From Candidatus Roseilinea mizusawaensis (GTDB lineage: Bacteria > Chloroflexota > Anaerolineae > J036 > Brachytrichaceae), in the NCBI GenBank assembly GCA_016841965.1, contig JAEANN010000056.1:1-64000 (forward strand): a stretch of 64,000 bases of DNA, read 5' to 3'. Position 1 is the stretch's first letter. Each line of letters opens with the position of its first letter. Below, one piece after another: positions 39,420 through 50,702 of the stretch. Position numbers and translations under genes: made by a program. Below the pieces are notes generated by a model. That model ran no database searches, was not told the DNA's origin, and was given only the letters and a program-made list of their open reading frames with translations.

Positions 39420-41108
39420 ATGGCGAAGTATATTTTCTGTACCGGCGGCGTAGTCAGCTCCGTTGGAAAGGGTGTCACTGCGGCTGCCATTGGCCGTGTG
39501 CTCAAGTCTCGCGGCTTGCGCGTCTCGATTCAGAAACTAGACCCCTACCTGAACGTTGACCCGGGCACGATGTCGCCCTATCAGCATGGCGAAGTGTTCG
39601 TGACTGAAGATGGCGCCGAGACCGATCTGGACCTCGGCCACTACGAGCGTTTCATCGACGAAAACCTGACCCGCGCCTGCAATGTGACCACCGGCCAGGT
39701 GTACAACGAGGTGATTACCCGTGAGCGGCGCGGCGATTTTCTCGGCAAGACGATCCAGGTTGTGCCGCACGTCACCAACGAGATCAAGCGCCGTATCGGC
39801 CTGGTCGCCAAGAGCAGCACAGCCGATGTTGTCATCGTCGAAGTGGGCGGCACGGTGGGCGATATTGAAGCCATGCCCTTCCTCGAAGCGATACGTCAGA
39901 TGCGCCGCGATGTTGGACGCGATAGCACTTTCTACGTACATGTCACGTTTCTGCCCAAAGTCGGCGCCACCGACGAGATCAAGACCAAGCCCACCCAGCA
40001 CAGCGTCCGCGATCTGCGCGGCGCCGGCATCCAACCCGACGCCATCATCGCCCGCAGCGACTACCCTGTGGATGATGACACGCGCGACAAGATTGCTCTG
40101 TTCTGCGATGTAGAGCCGCGCGCCGTGCTGCCCATGATCACCACCAATTACTTGTACGAGGTGCCGCTGCTCCTCGAAGATGCGGGTTTTGGCGACTATT
40201 TGTGCGAGCGCCTGCAACTCAACTGCGCAAAGGCCGATCTGTCAGATTGGCGCAACCTGTGCGCCGAGATTCGCAAACCGCGCCCGCCTCTGCGCATTGC
40301 CATCGTCGGCAAGTATGTTGAACTGCACGATGCCTATATCAGTGTGCGCGAGTCGCTCTATCACGCCGGCGTGGCCTGCGGCCGCGATGTCAAAGTGTCC
40401 TGGGTGAATAGCGAGGAAGTCGAGCGCGCCGATGATTTGTTCATGTTCGATGATGTGGCCGGCATTGTCGTCCCCGGCGGGTTCGGCTATCGGGGCATCG
40501 AGGGAAAGATCCGCGCCGCGCAGTACGCGCGCGAGAATAACGTGCCCTATCTGGGCCTGTGTCTGGGCATGCAGGTCATGTGTATCGAGTTCGCCCGTGC
40601 TGTGCTGAACAGCCGCGAGCCGAATAGCACCGAGTTTGACCACAGCACGCCATATCCGGTGATTGATCTGATGCCCGATCAGCGCTACATTCAGGACATG
40701 GGCGGCACGATGCGCTTGGGCGTCTACCCCTGCCAGTTAATGCCGGGCACACACGCGCATGCCGCCTATGCTGCGCAGCTCGCTGGGGGCGTGCAGGGTG
40801 CGTTTACGGTTCACGAGCGTCACCGCCACCGCTTCGAGTTCAACAATGAGTTCCGCGAGATGCTAGGGAACGCCGGCCTGGTGTTCAGCGGCCTGTCGCC
40901 CGATGGCCGGTTGGTCGAGATTGCCGAATTGCGCGACCATCCGTTTATGCTGGGCAGTCAGTTCCACCCCGAATTCAAGAGCCGCCCGAATCGTCCGCAT
41001 CCATTATTCAAGGCGTTTATTGATGCGGCAGCCAGCTATGCCGGCGGCGCGCCCTTGTTCAAGCCGACGCTGCGACTGGACAGCGAACGCAAATTAGAGC
41101 ATTCCTAA
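39420..41108 (+). CDS. pyrG: CTP synthase
   Basis: [65 protein letters not shown]; GATase class [18 protein letters not shown]. Confidence 0.98.
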   Translation: MAKYIFCTGGVVSSVGKGVTAAAIGRVLKSRGLRVSIQKLDPYLNVDPGTMSPYQHGEVFVTEDGAETDLDLGHYERFIDENLTRACNVTTGQVYNEVITRERRGDFLGKTIQVVPHVTNEIKRRIGLVAKSSTADVVIVEVGGTVGDIEAMPFLEAIRQMRRDVGRDSTFYVHVTFLPKVGATDEIKTKPTQHSVRDLRGAGIQPDAIIARSDYPVDDDTRDKIALFCDVEPRAVLPMITTNYLYEVPLLLEDAGFGDYLCERLQLNCAKADLSDWRNLCAEIRKPRPPLRIAIVGKYVELHDAYISVRESLYHAGVACGRDVKVSWVNSEEVERADDLFMFDDVAGIVVPGGFGYRGIEGKIRAAQYARENNVPYLGLCLGMQVMCIEFARAVLNSREPNSTEFDHSTPYPVIDLMPDQRYIQDMGGTMRLGVYPCQLMPGTHAHAAYAAQLAGGVQGAFTVHERHRHRFEFNNEFREMLGNAGLVFSGLSPDGRLVEIAELRDHPFMLGSQFHPEFKSRPNRPHPLFKAFIDAAASYAGGAPLFKPTLRLDSERKLEHS

Positions 41109-41182
41109 GCAACGTCGATGACAGCGAATCCGGCTCTGCGCCGGCTTCATCACATGTCACAGGCGGCCCCGCGACTGCTGCG

Positions 41183-41740
41183 CTATGCCATGACCGAGAG
41201 AGTCTGTGCCAGTTCTGCCCCTCGCCGCAAGGCCAGCTTATTCGTTTCGAGCATATCGCGCCGGTGCGCCGGCAGATGCGCTTCCAGCGACTGCTCGACT
41301 GCCTCCACCGGCAACACGCCGGTGATCTGGAGCAGCGCGCCCAACATCACCATGTTCAGCAGCTTGGGGGTGCCCAGTTCGGCCGCAGTGTCGCTGGCCG
41401 GGATCGGCACACAGCGAATATCGGTGCGCTCCGGCTGGCGCAACGTCAGGGACGCGTTATAGAGCAGCAGCCCACCCGGCGCAATCAAAGGTTCATACTT
41501 TTGCACCGACGGATAGTTCAGCGCCACCACAGCACTGGGCCGGCGCATCAGCGGCGCCCCGATTTCTTCATCTGAGATCACCACGGTGCAGTTCGCAGTG
41601 CCGCCGCGCATTTCCGGGCCATAGGAGGGAATCCACGTCACCTGCAAGCCGGCCTCCATAGCTGCATACGCCAGCAACTGGCTTCCGAACAGCACACCCT
41701 GCCCCCCGAATCCGCTAAATACCACGTCGTAGTGCGTCAT
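41183..41740 (-). CDS. 2-oxoacid:acceptor oxidoreductase gamma subunit
   Basis: [26 protein letters not shown]...[17 protein letters not shown]. Confidence 0.9.
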   Translation of the reverse strand: MTHYDVVFSGFGGQGVLFGSQLLAYAAMEAGLQVTWIPSYGPEMRGGTANCTVVISDEEIGAPLMRRPSAVVALNYPSVQKYEPLIAPGGLLLYNASLTLRQPERTDIRCVPIPASDTAAELGTPKLLNMVMLGALLQITGVLPVEAVEQSLEAHLPAHRRDMLETNKLALRRGAELAQTLSVMA

Positions 41741-41769
41741 GGCACACCCTCCCGATTTCGGGCTTTGGA

Positions 41770-41790
41770 TTGACGATTGACGATTGACGA
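41770..41790. repeat. Heptameric repeat (family B) (TGACGAT)3
   Basis: ttgacgattgacgattgacga, ~30 nt upstream of the minus-strand gene starting at 41740. Confidence 0.85.
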
Positions 41791-41819
41791 ACGAGATTGG
41801 CCTTCGTAATCCTTAGCCC

Positions 41820-42596
41820 TCAGCTCTCAACCCTTGTCTTGTAGTCGCCCAACGGATAGATCGGCACCATATGGGTCTCGATCCATTTTAGTGCATCCAC
41901 GGGTTTCATGTCCCAGTTGGTCGGGCAACTGGCGAGCAACTCGACCATCGAGAAGCCCCGGCCTTCGATCTGAGTCTTGAAGGCTTGGACGATAGCCTTT
42001 TTGGCTTTGCGAATTTCTGCCGGGCTGTGCAGGCTGCGCCGGGCGATGAAGGCGGCGCCATCCAGTTGTGACAACAACTCGCACATCTTGATCGGATGGC
42101 CCATTGTGCGGGTATCGCGCCCAAGCGGCGATGATGTGGTTTTCATACCCGGCAGGGTCGTTGGCGCCATCTGGCCGCCGGTCATGCCGTACACAGCGTT
42201 GTTCACAAAGATGACGGTCAGGTTTTCACCCCGCCCGGCGGCGTGCAAAATCTCGGCGATGCCGATAGAGGCCAGATCCCCATCGCCCTGATAGGTGAAA
42301 ACAATCTTGTCGGGCTGCACGCGCTTGAGGCCGGTGGCCATGGCCGGCGCTCGCCCATGCGCTGCTACCACGCTGTCGATATCGAAGTAGTTGTAGGCAA
42401 ACACAGAGCATCCCACCGGCGCCACCAGAATGGCGCGCTCGCGGATGCCCAGTTCGTCAATCGCCTCGGCCACCAGCCGATGTGCGACGCCATGCATGCA
42501 ACCGGGGCAATAGGTGGTGGGCGCCCCAGTCATGGCGCGTGGGCGTTGGAACACCACCTGCTCGGTGAAGGGTTCTACTGCAATCATAGTGCACAC
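41820..42596 (-). CDS. 2-oxoacid:ferredoxin oxidoreductase beta subunit (TPP-binding)
   Basis: [66 protein letters not shown]. Confidence 0.93.
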   Translation of the reverse strand: MCTMIAVEPFTEQVVFQRPRAMTGAPTTYCPGCMHGVAHRLVAEAIDELGIRERAILVAPVGCSVFAYNYFDIDSVVAAHGRAPAMATGLKRVQPDKIVFTYQGDGDLASIGIAEILHAAGRGENLTVIFVNNAVYGMTGGQMAPTTLPGMKTTSSPLGRDTRTMGHPIKMCELLSQLDGAAFIARRSLHSPAEIRKAKKAIVQAFKTQIEGRGFSMVELLASCPTNWDMKPVDALKWIETHMVPIYPLGDYKTRVES

Positions 42597-42626
42597 TTCC
42601 CCTGGAATTGGGCTTGCTTTGAGCTG

Positions 42627-43799
42627 TCAATTCCGACTTGTCCGGCTTGTCTCTTGCCGGCGCGCCGGCCTGTCCACCGGCCGCAACGCCACCGGCCCCT
42701 CGATCTTGTGGTCAAGCGGATGGCCGGTCATCTCATCCAGTTTCTCGATTTCCAGCGCAATATCGTCGGGCATTGGCACCTGTCCGCCCGTGCGCCCGTA
42801 AAATCGCACCGGCGCCTGCCCCCCGACCGACAGTTTCACGTCCTGCAGCATCTGGCCGGCGTTCATCTCGACTACCAGGAAGCCACGCGCCTCATCGGCC
42901 AGTTGCGACAGGCGTTCGTCGGGGAATGGCGACAATGTGATGGGCCGGTGCAGCCCGACACAGATGCCCTTTTGCCGGGCCGCTTTGACCGCGCTCAGCG
43001 CCACGCGCCCGGCTGTGCCGAACGCTACCACGATCAGCTCTGCTTTGTCTGTGCTGCCGCTGGTTGTGTCGATGAGATATTCCTTGAAGCGCACTTCGCG
43101 CCGCGCAATCTCGGCGATCTTGCGCTGCAACTCGAGATTGAGCGCCTCTAGATCATCGGCCTGCATGCGGAAAGGGACCACGCTGTTTTTGGCTCGCCCG
43201 GCTGCGCCGGTGATGGCCCAAGCCGGCGGTGTGGTGGGCAGCGCGCGCATCGCCGGAAGTTCCACCGGCTCCATCATCTGCCCCAACACGCCATCCAGCA
43301 ACACGGTGGCAATCGTGCGATAACGCTCGGCCAGATCAAAGGCCAGCGCCGTTAGATCCACCGCCTCTTGGACAGTAGCCGGCGCGAGCACAATCGGCTT
43401 GTAGTCGCCGTGGCCGGCCATCTTCACCATCTGGAAGTAATCGCTCTGTGAGGGGGCGATATTGCCCAGCCCCGGCCCGCCGCGCATGACATCCACGATC
43501 ACCACGGGCACATGCGAAGCGGCGATATAGCTCAAACCTTCCTGCATCAGGCTGATGCCGGGGCTGGAGGACGAGGTCATCACCCGCCGGCCGGCGCAGG
43601 CGGCCCCATACACCATGTTGATGGCCGCCACTTCGCTTTCGGCTTGCAGAAAGACGCGCCCCAATTCGGGCATGCGTTTCGACATGTATTCGAGCAGTTC
43701 GGTTTGCGGGGTGATCGGATAGCCGAAGTATGCTTCGACGCCGGCGCGAATGGCGGCCTCGGCGATCGCCTCGTTCCCTTTCATCAGTTGCTTAGCCAT
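42627..43799 (-). CDS. 2-oxoacid:ferredoxin oxidoreductase alpha subunit (VorB/KorA-like)
   Basis: [54 protein letters not shown]. Confidence 0.93.
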   Translation of the reverse strand: MAKQLMKGNEAIAEAAIRAGVEAYFGYPITPQTELLEYMSKRMPELGRVFLQAESEVAAINMVYGAACAGRRVMTSSSSPGISLMQEGLSYIAASHVPVVIVDVMRGGPGLGNIAPSQSDYFQMVKMAGHGDYKPIVLAPATVQEAVDLTALAFDLAERYRTIATVLLDGVLGQMMEPVELPAMRALPTTPPAWAITGAAGRAKNSVVPFRMQADDLEALNLELQRKIAEIARREVRFKEYLIDTTSGSTDKAELIVVAFGTAGRVALSAVKAARQKGICVGLHRPITLSPFPDERLSQLADEARGFLVVEMNAGQMLQDVKLSVGGQAPVRFYGRTGGQVPMPDDIALEIEKLDEMTGHPLDHKIEGPVALRPVDRPARRQETSRTSRN

Positions 43800-43811
43800 A
43801 CAGCCTCCCTA

Positions 43812-44072
43812 TCAGTTGCTCGCGGCGTTGGCAGCCCCCACGCGCGGCACGACTTCGCGATAGACGGCGATGGCGGTGTCGGGGCATACCAGCGCGCACA
43901 GGGCGCAGCCGGTGCACGCGCCATCTGGGTTAACCCAAACGGCAGTCCGGTAGCCTTTGGCGTTGAACCCCTCGGACATGTGTATGCTCCCTTTCGGGCA
44001 AACGCCGATGCAGAGTTCGCAGCCTTTGCAGCGTTCCGAATCGACGACGACATGACCTTTGGCCATATACAT
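43812..44072 (-). CDS. 2x[4Fe-4S] ferredoxin subunit of the 2-oxoacid oxidoreductase
   Basis: CKGCELCIGVCP and CTGCALCALVCP. Confidence 0.93.
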   Translation of the reverse strand: MYMAKGHVVVDSERCKGCELCIGVCPKGSIHMSEGFNAKGYRTAVWVNPDGACTGCALCALVCPDTAIAVYREVVPRVGAANAASN

Positions 44073-44426
44073 GCTCCTGAGGTTCGGTCGGGGGCCACGG
44101 TAGACGTGTTGTGTAGGGTGTGCGCCGGCCGTGGATGCCCGTGTCGAACCTGCGTACTGGGCCGGCAGACGGGCGCGCTGTCGGCCTCGAGTGACACGAT
44201 GTCAAGCCGTTCGTATCATCAGCATACGCCTTTTTGTCGTGCCTGGGCAGTGTCGTATGTCATGTGACCCGGCTGTCGTCACGCGCGCGTTGCGTGAACT
44301 TTGTCACCCGCTGAATGTCGGGCCGCTGCCGGCTGCTTTTGGCGCAAGCAGGCGAAAGAGGTTAAAAGCAAACACTCAGAGAGGGTGTCGAGACGACAGG
44401 ATGCCTGTGTTGCCCCTGCGCCGGCG

Positions 44427-44813
44427 CTACACAAGCGGCACAGCCCGCCGGGCGAGTTGAATCGCCAGGCCCCAGGGATCGCGCAGCATACACAACTGGT
44501 CGCCGGCCGGGGTGAGGGTGATCTCGCCTACGGGGGTGCAGCCGGCTTCGATCAACCGTGCGCGCGTCCCCGCCATGTCATCGACCCTGAAAGCGATGTG
44601 CAACAACAACGGATCCATGGCGGCGTAATCGGGCAACGGAGCAGCCGGGTTGTGATAGATCTCGATCAGCGTGCAGGTGTTGTCGTCTCCCAGAAACCAG
44701 GTGCGCGACGACCCGCCGACATGTCGCACCACTGTCATGCTGAGATGGTTGACATACCACTCGGCCACAGCGTCAGGATCGTTCACTTGCAGGGCGATAT
44801 GTTCGATTCGCAT
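44427..44813 (-). CDS. VOC superfamily protein
   Basis: IEHIALQVNDPDAVAEWYVNHLSMTVV...LHIAFRVDDMAGTRARL; SD GGAGG. Confidence 0.82.
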   Translation of the reverse strand: MRIEHIALQVNDPDAVAEWYVNHLSMTVVRHVGGSSRTWFLGDDNTCTLIEIYHNPAAPLPDYAAMDPLLLHIAFRVDDMAGTRARLIEAGCTPVGEITLTPAGDQLCMLRDPWGLAIQLARRAVPLV

Positions 44814-44853
44814 GATAGGTTTGCGCCTCCGGGTCTGATATGTTTTTGGGGCT

Positions 44854-46620
44854 TCAACTGGCCGCGCCCTGCGTCCGCGATGATGCCCACGTGAGCAGTT
44901 TGCTCAGCGGCCATGTGTTGATGACGACCGCAGGCTCCACCCAGGCTCGCCGGGCAATCCCAACGCCATACACAATGTTGTTGAACTGCTCTGGCGCGTG
45001 GGCGTCTGTGCTGATGCTCAACAGACAGCCCAGCTCGAGCGCCCGCCGGGCGTGTGTTTCATTCAGATCGAGCCGGGCCGGGTCGCAGTTGATCTCTAAC
45101 GCTACACGATGTTGGGCTGCCTCGCGGAACAGCGCCTCCCAGTCAAAGTCGCCGCCTTCGCGTTCGTTGATCAGCCGGCCGGATGGATGTCCCAGGATAT
45201 CCACATGCGGGTTGCGGATGGCGCGGATGGCGCGCGCAGTCAATTTCTCGCGCGGCTGCGATAACGAGGTGTGCACCGAAGCCTGCACGATGTCGAGTTG
45301 CGCCAGCACCTCATCCGGCAGGTCGAGCGACCCGTCTGATTTCACTTCCACCTCCACCCCGTGCAACACGCGGAACCTGCCCTTGAGTTCGGCGTTGACC
45401 TGCTCGATCTCGCGGCGCTGCTGAGCGATGCGTTCGGCGGTCAGGCCGTTGGCGACGGCCAGACTCTGCGTGTGATCGGTGATGAGGATATAAGCATAGC
45501 CGCGCGCCATGGCTGCGCGCGCCAATCCCATCACGTCGGTCGCGCCGTCGCTCCAGGTGGTGTGCATTTGCAGGTCGCCCTTTAAATCATCGAGGGTGAT
45601 CAGGTGGGGGAGTTGGCCGGCCAGCGCCGCTTCGATCTCGCCGCGATCTTCGCGCAGCTCTGGCGGGATGAAAGGCAGACCGAGCGCGTGGTACACGCCT
45701 TCCTCTGTCTCGAAAGTCAGCTCGCCGGCTCCGCCTTTCTTGCTCTCGGTGGACAGGGGGCGCAGCGCGTATTCATTCAGCGATAGTCCCTTTTGTTGGG
45801 CCAGTTCGCGCAGGCGGATATTGTGGGCTTGACTGCCGGTGAAGTATTGCAGCGCCGTGCCCCAGCGCGCCGGCTCGATGGCGCGCAGATCGGCTTGCAA
45901 GCCGTTGTTCAACCGCACACTGGTTTTGGCGTCGCCACTGCCCAGCACTTCCTGCACCACAGGGAGCGATCGCAGGGCCTGCATCAACGGGGCCGGTTTG
46001 AGCGTTGCCGCCAGGATGTCGAGATCGCCGATGGTCTCGCGGCCCCGGCGCAGCGAGCCGGCATACGTGATCTGTTGCACGCCATCCACCCCGCGCAGCG
46101 CCGCGATCAGTTCCAGGGCCGCCGGCAGCGCATCGCCGATACGCATGCGGCCGGTGGCGCGGCGACGCAGCGACGCAATGCCGGCCAAAATCTTCTCTTC
46201 AGTCTTCGCGCCGAATCTAGGCAAATCACGCAACTTGCCGGCCTGGGCTGCTGCTTCCAGCGCCTCGATGCTGGTGATGTTCAATTGCTCCCATACGGTT
46301 TTGACCCGTTGCGGCCCCATGCTTGGCACTTGCAGCATAGCGGCGACGCCATCCGGCACTTGCTCGCGCAGCCGCTCGTAGAATTCCAGCCGGCCCGTGC
46401 GCAACAACTCGTCGAGCTTGCGCGCGATCTCCTTGCCGACGCCCGGAATCTCATCCAGTTTGCCTTCCTGCCACAGTTCGACGATCGGGCGCGGGCAATT
46501 CAGGATGTTCTCAGCGACTGTGCTGTAGGCGCGCGTCTTGAACACGACTTCGCCTTGAATCTGAAGTCGCTCGGCAATATCGGTGAAAATCTCGGCGAGT
46601 CGCCGGTTGGTGAAGGCCAT
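44854..46620 (-). CDS. polX: Family X DNA polymerase with PHP domain (PolX)
   Basis: HhH-containing N-term, GSLRRGRETIGDLDILAA (pol X active site), C-terminal PHP (LQMHTTWSDGATDVMGLARAAMARGYAYILITDHTQSL). Confidence 0.95.
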   Translation of the reverse strand: MAFTNRRLAEIFTDIAERLQIQGEVVFKTRAYSTVAENILNCPRPIVELWQEGKLDEIPGVGKEIARKLDELLRTGRLEFYERLREQVPDGVAAMLQVPSMGPQRVKTVWEQLNITSIEALEAAAQAGKLRDLPRFGAKTEEKILAGIASLRRRATGRMRIGDALPAALELIAALRGVDGVQQITYAGSLRRGRETIGDLDILAATLKPAPLMQALRSLPVVQEVLGSGDAKTSVRLNNGLQADLRAIEPARWGTALQYFTGSQAHNIRLRELAQQKGLSLNEYALRPLSTESKKGGAGELTFETEEGVYHALGLPFIPPELREDRGEIEAALAGQLPHLITLDDLKGDLQMHTTWSDGATDVMGLARAAMARGYAYILITDHTQSLAVANGLTAERIAQQRREIEQVNAELKGRFRVLHGVEVEVKSDGSLDLPDEVLAQLDIVQASVHTSLSQPREKLTARAIRAIRNPHVDILGHPSGRLINEREGGDFDWEALFREAAQHRVALEINCDPARLDLNETHARRALELGCLLSISTDAHAPEQFNNIVYGVGIARRAWVEPAVVINTWPLSKLLTWASSRTQGAAS

Positions 46621-46728
46621 ACCCAGGGCGCATTCTAACCCTTACCTGGGCGAGCTGCCGGGCTTGTTGGCGCCCTGATTCACCGACCGGCGGCCTGTCT
46701 AACCCTGCCCTGTTACACTAACACCCCG

Positions 46729-47778
46729 ATGGTGGAAATCGTCGCCAACATGCACATACACACGCCGTACTCAGACGGCGAACTGTATCATCGCGATATC
46801 GCCGACGCCGCATCCGCCGCCGGGTTGGATGTCATCATCGTCACCGATCACAACGTGTGGGTGTGCGGGCCGGCCGGCTATCACGGTGGTGTGCTGGTGT
46901 TGATCGGTGAAGAGGTGCACGATTGCCAGCGCGACCCTCAGCGCAGCCACCTGCTGATCTACAACGTCGCAGAAGAGCTATCCCCCTTCGCCGACAACCC
47001 GCAGGAACTGATCAATCACGCTCGGCGGCGTGGTGGGCTGACCTTCCTCGCCCATCCGGTGGAATACCGCAGCCCCCTGCACCCAGACTTGGAGGCGATT
47101 GTCTGGGATGACTGGCGCGTCAAGCATTTCACCGGCATCGAACTGTGGAACTACATGTCTGAGTTCAAGGCGCGGCTATGGAGCGCGCCGGCGGCAGTGT
47201 TCGCTGCATTCTTCCCATCGTGGGTCATTCGTGGGCCTTTTAAGGCTGCGCTGCGTAAGTGGGATGAGCTATTGATTGCCGGCGAGCGCGTGGTAGCCAT
47301 CGGCAACGCCGACGCGCACGGCGCGACATATCGGCTGGGGCCGTTACGCCGGGTGCTGTTTCCCTACAGACACTTGTTTCAGTGTGTCAACACGCACCTG
47401 TTGATCGACAGGCCGCTGACCCGCGATGTGAAAACTGACCAGGACTTGGTGTACAGCGCGCTGCGCGCCGGTCACTGCTTTGTGGGCTATGACCGCGCCG
47501 GCTCCACGCGCGCTTTTCGCTTTACGGCGCGCAGCGGCGCGGCGCTGGCGATCATGGGCGATGAGATCGCGCGGCGCGGCGCTACCAGGCTGGAAGTGGT
47601 GTGTCCTGACGCCGGCGACATCCGCCTGTTGCGCAACGGCGTCGTTGTGGCGCAAAACAATGGTCACACGCTTGAGCACTTGACCGTCGATCCCGGCGTG
47701 TACCGCGTCGAGGTCTATCGCACTTTCCGCCTGCTCAAACGCGGCTGGATTTTCAGCAACCCCATCTACGTGCGCTAG
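46729..47778 (+). CDS. PHP-domain phosphoesterase-like protein
   Basis: NMHIHTPYSDGELYHRDIADAASAAGLDVIIVTDHNVW; FLAHPVEY; GNADAHG. Confidence 0.85.
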   Translation: MVEIVANMHIHTPYSDGELYHRDIADAASAAGLDVIIVTDHNVWVCGPAGYHGGVLVLIGEEVHDCQRDPQRSHLLIYNVAEELSPFADNPQELINHARRRGGLTFLAHPVEYRSPLHPDLEAIVWDDWRVKHFTGIELWNYMSEFKARLWSAPAAVFAAFFPSWVIRGPFKAALRKWDELLIAGERVVAIGNADAHGATYRLGPLRRVLFPYRHLFQCVNTHLLIDRPLTRDVKTDQDLVYSALRAGHCFVGYDRAGSTRAFRFTARSGAALAIMGDEIARRGATRLEVVCPDAGDIRLLRNGVVVAQNNGHTLEHLTVDPGVYRVEVYRTFRLLKRGWIFSNPIYVR

Positions 47779-48158
47779 GCCGCTTTGACAGCGATGGCCT
47801 CGATCTCGACCAGCGCACCCTTGGGCAACTTTGCCACTTCGATCGTGGAGCGCGCCGGCGGCGTGCCGGTGAACCAGGTTGCGTATACAGCGTTCATGGC
47901 CGCGAAGTCATTCATGCTTTGCAGGAATACGGTGGTCTTGACCACATGCTGCAGATCGCTGCCGGCAGCCTGAAGCACTGCGCTCAAGTTCTGCAAGACG
48001 CGCTGCGTCTGGGCGCTCACGTCGCCCTCGATCAAGTTGCCGGTGGCCGGGTCGATCGCAATCTGGCCGGAGCAGAACACCAGGTTATCAAGCGCGATGG
48101 CCTGTGAATAGGGGCCAATTGCTTTGGGGGCTGCGTCTGTGTGAATGGCAGTTAACAT
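47775..48158 (-). CDS. ridA: RidA family imine/enamine deaminase
   Basis: AIGPYSQAIALDNLVFCSGQIAIDPATGNLIEGDVSAQTQRVLQNLSAVLQAAG. Confidence 0.95.
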   Translation of the reverse strand: MLTAIHTDAAPKAIGPYSQAIALDNLVFCSGQIAIDPATGNLIEGDVSAQTQRVLQNLSAVLQAAGSDLQHVVKTTVFLQSMNDFAAMNAVYATWFTGTPPARSTIEVAKLPKGALVEIEAIAVKAA

Positions 48159-48177
48159 CTCTGTGTCCTGGACTGTG

Positions 48178-48203
48178 GATTTTAGATTTCGGATTTTGGA
48201 TTA
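48178..48203. repeat. Heptameric repeat (family A) upstream of ridA
   Basis: ggattttagatttcggattttggatt. Confidence 0.75.
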
Positions 48204-48244
48204 AGGCTGGTGTGCGCGGAATGCGCAACACCAGTCGCGCCACA

Positions 48245-48409
48245 TCACGGGATGGCAGTTGCGATGACTCGCGGTGTTGGGGTGGGTGGCGTGTTTGGCG
48301 CTGGGCTGGTGAACAGGGTCGCAAAAGCGCTAATGATCATGCTGATGACGATGAAAATGCTCAGCACGTAAAAGATGATTTGGTTACGGGATAGCTTTCG
48401 CGTTCTCAT
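48245..48409 (-). CDS. 54-aa single-TM small protein with Pro/Thr-rich tail
   Basis: MRTRKLSRNQIIFYVLSIFIVISMIISAFATLFTSPAPNTPPTPTPRVIATAIP. Confidence 0.55.
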   Translation of the reverse strand: MRTRKLSRNQIIFYVLSIFIVISMIISAFATLFTSPAPNTPPTPTPRVIATAIP

Positions 48410-48447
48410 TGCTCTGATTATCACTCGCGCGCCGGCGGATGGCGTGT

Positions 48448-49548
48448 CTATCTCAAATCTCGAATGATGGTTCGGATCTCGGTCTCGTGCGCCTCGATGC
48501 TTTCGGCCACCTTGAACTGCACCAGCGCGCGCACCAGATTGTGCTGACTGTGGCGGGCTTTGAAGTACACGTTGCCTTCCAGGTAGTCTGTGAAGAAGCG
48601 CAGTCCCAGCTCGAATGCGATCAGCCGCGCGCACTCGTACAGGTAATCGTAGTCGGGCGGGGTGAAGAAGCTGCGCGCCACCGGCAGGTAGCCGGCCAAT
48701 ATCTCACGGCACAAGTCGGTGTCGAATTGCACTTGCTCTATCTTGTCTGTTTCCTCGCCGAGTGGGTTGCAGCACGAGCGCAGACAATCGCCGATGTCGT
48801 AATGCACCAGGCCCGGCTTCACTGTGTCCAGGTCGATGATGCTGACGGCCTGGCCGGTTTGGTCATCGATCATGATGTTATCGACCTTGGGGTCGCCGTG
48901 AATCGGGCGCACGCGCAACCGGCCGGCTTCTTTTGCCTGCTCCAGCACCGACGCCCATGCTTCTCGCTGGGCCACAAAGCGCATCCCGTACCGCACCTCT
49001 GGCGAATCGATAGGCGCTTTGGGGTGCGCGATCACTTCGTGGTAGTGCTGGAGATAGCCTGGCGTGATGTGAAAGCCCTGCAATGTGTCGTGGAGAGTGG
49101 TGATGTCCATGTCGCTAATCAGGCTTTGAAACCGCCCCAGGGCGTAGCCGGCTTCGCGCGCATGGGCGCTGTCGCGGATGCGGGGGTAAGCTTGAGCGTG
49201 GTCGATGAAGCTGAGGGCGCGCCAAAAACCACCCTCCTCATCCACCCAGTGGGTCTGGCCGTCTGCTGTTAGTCGCACGCGTGGCGTGTCCCACCGCCGG
49301 CTGGGGTCTGCCGCGCCGTTGCTCAAGCGCCTGCGCACATGCTCGGTAAAGGCGCGCATATTGACCATGATGAGTTCAGGTCGGCGGAACACGCGCTGGT
49401 TGATGCGCTGAAGGATGAAATGGGTCTCGTCGCTTCCGCTGACCGTGACCAGGTAGGTGTCGTTCACATTGCCCGTGCCGTATTCCAGCACGGTTTCGAC
49501 ACCTCCCTGGGCAGTGAATCGTTGTGCGGCTTCGGTGTGGCGCGTCAA
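48448..49548 (-). CDS. Phosphotransferase (APH / N-acetylhexosamine kinase-like)
   Basis: GTGNVNDTYLV; RPIHGDPKVDNIMID; ISIIDLDTVKPGLVHYDIGDCLR. Confidence 0.82.
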   Translation of the reverse strand: MTRHTEAAQRFTAQGGVETVLEYGTGNVNDTYLVTVSGSDETHFILQRINQRVFRRPELIMVNMRAFTEHVRRRLSNGAADPSRRWDTPRVRLTADGQTHWVDEEGGFWRALSFIDHAQAYPRIRDSAHAREAGYALGRFQSLISDMDITTLHDTLQGFHITPGYLQHYHEVIAHPKAPIDSPEVRYGMRFVAQREAWASVLEQAKEAGRLRVRPIHGDPKVDNIMIDDQTGQAVSIIDLDTVKPGLVHYDIGDCLRSCCNPLGEETDKIEQVQFDTDLCREILAGYLPVARSFFTPPDYDYLYECARLIAFELGLRFFTDYLEGNVYFKARHSQHNLVRALVQFKVAESIEAHETEIRTIIRDLR

Positions 49549-49588
49549 GGTTTGTTTCGCCTTCCTATTGCGTGGTTGTGCTGCCAGC

Positions 49589-50611
49589 TCAGGCGCGTAG
49601 CTTGCGCAATGCTAGTTCCATTAACTTCACCGTGTTGCGATAGTCGCGCAGGTCAAGCACTGCCACAGGCGAATGAATGTAGCGGCACGGCACCGACACC
49701 GGCGCGCTGGGCACCCCCTCGCGCGTGAGATGGATCGCGCCGGCATCTGTTCCGCCGACGCCGGGTTGCTTGAACTGATAGGGGATGCCATGCGTCTCGG
49801 CGGTGGTCACCAGATGGTCAACCAGTTGCCGGTCGGCAATCACCTTGCGATCCAGCACGCTGAGCGCCGGCCCTTTGCCCAACTGTGTGGTCGGGCTTTG
49901 GTCCTTTTTCTTGGGTAAGTCGTCGGCAATGGTGCCCTCCAACACAAAGGCGTGGGTGGGGTTGATGCGGTAAGCGGCAATGCCGGCGCCGCGCAGGCCG
50001 ACTTCCTCTTGTACAGTGAACACGCCGTACACATCGAACGGGTAGGCTTCTTTTTGCAGCAGGTCCACCAGCGCCGAACAGCCGGCCCGGTCGTCGAACG
50101 CCTTGCCGCTGACCAGGTTGCCCAGCCGACGGTACTCGACTAGGAACGTGCCATAGGTCCCCAGCGGCGCCAGTGCTTCTGCTTCGCTCTTGCTGGTTGC
50201 GCCAATATCAATCACCATCGATTCCACACCGATTGCTTTCTCACGCTCGCTGCTTTTGGTGTGATGGATTGCCTTCAGCCCGATTACGCCCGGTACGCGG
50301 TCTTTGCCCAGTTGCACGCGCAGGCCCGGCATCACGCGATCGTCTATGCCGCCCACGTATCGAAACTTGATTCCGCCATCGGCGGTGTGCCCGGTGACCA
50401 TCAGTCCCACTTCGTCCATGTGCGCTGCGATCATGACGCGCGGGCCGGCCTGACCATTCTGACGGCGCCCTGCCTTATGGGCGATCAGGTTCCCCATTGA
50501 GTCGATCGTCACCTCATCTACATGTGGCTTGATGGCTTCAAGGATGATTTCGCGCACGGCGTCTTCGTTGCCCGAAACGCCGACTGCGCTGGAGAGCTTT
50601 TCCAGAATCAT
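49589..50611 (-). CDS. M42 family metallopeptidase
   Basis: VMIAAHMDEVGLMVTG; FDDRAGC; FTVQEEVGLRGA. Confidence 0.92.
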   Translation of the reverse strand: MILEKLSSAVGVSGNEDAVREIILEAIKPHVDEVTIDSMGNLIAHKAGRRQNGQAGPRVMIAAHMDEVGLMVTGHTADGGIKFRYVGGIDDRVMPGLRVQLGKDRVPGVIGLKAIHHTKSSEREKAIGVESMVIDIGATSKSEAEALAPLGTYGTFLVEYRRLGNLVSGKAFDDRAGCSALVDLLQKEAYPFDVYGVFTVQEEVGLRGAGIAAYRINPTHAFVLEGTIADDLPKKKDQSPTTQLGKGPALSVLDRKVIADRQLVDHLVTTAETHGIPYQFKQPGVGGTDAGAIHLTREGVPSAPVSVPCRYIHSPVAVLDLRDYRNTVKLMELALRKLRA

Positions 50612-50661
50612 GGTGTTGGTCTCGTTGTACCGATCGGATCAATACCCAGGTGGCTTTGTGA

Positions 50662-50702
50662 CACAATCGCTCAATTGCTCAATCGCTCAATCGCTCAATC
50701 GA
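50662..50702. repeat. 8-bp tandem repeat (CGCTCAAT)n between tandem M42 genes; contains the stop codon of the downstream-coordinate gene
   Basis: acaatcgctcaattgctcaatcgctcaatcgctcaatcg; minus-strand stop TGA at 50695-50697. Confidence 0.85.
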
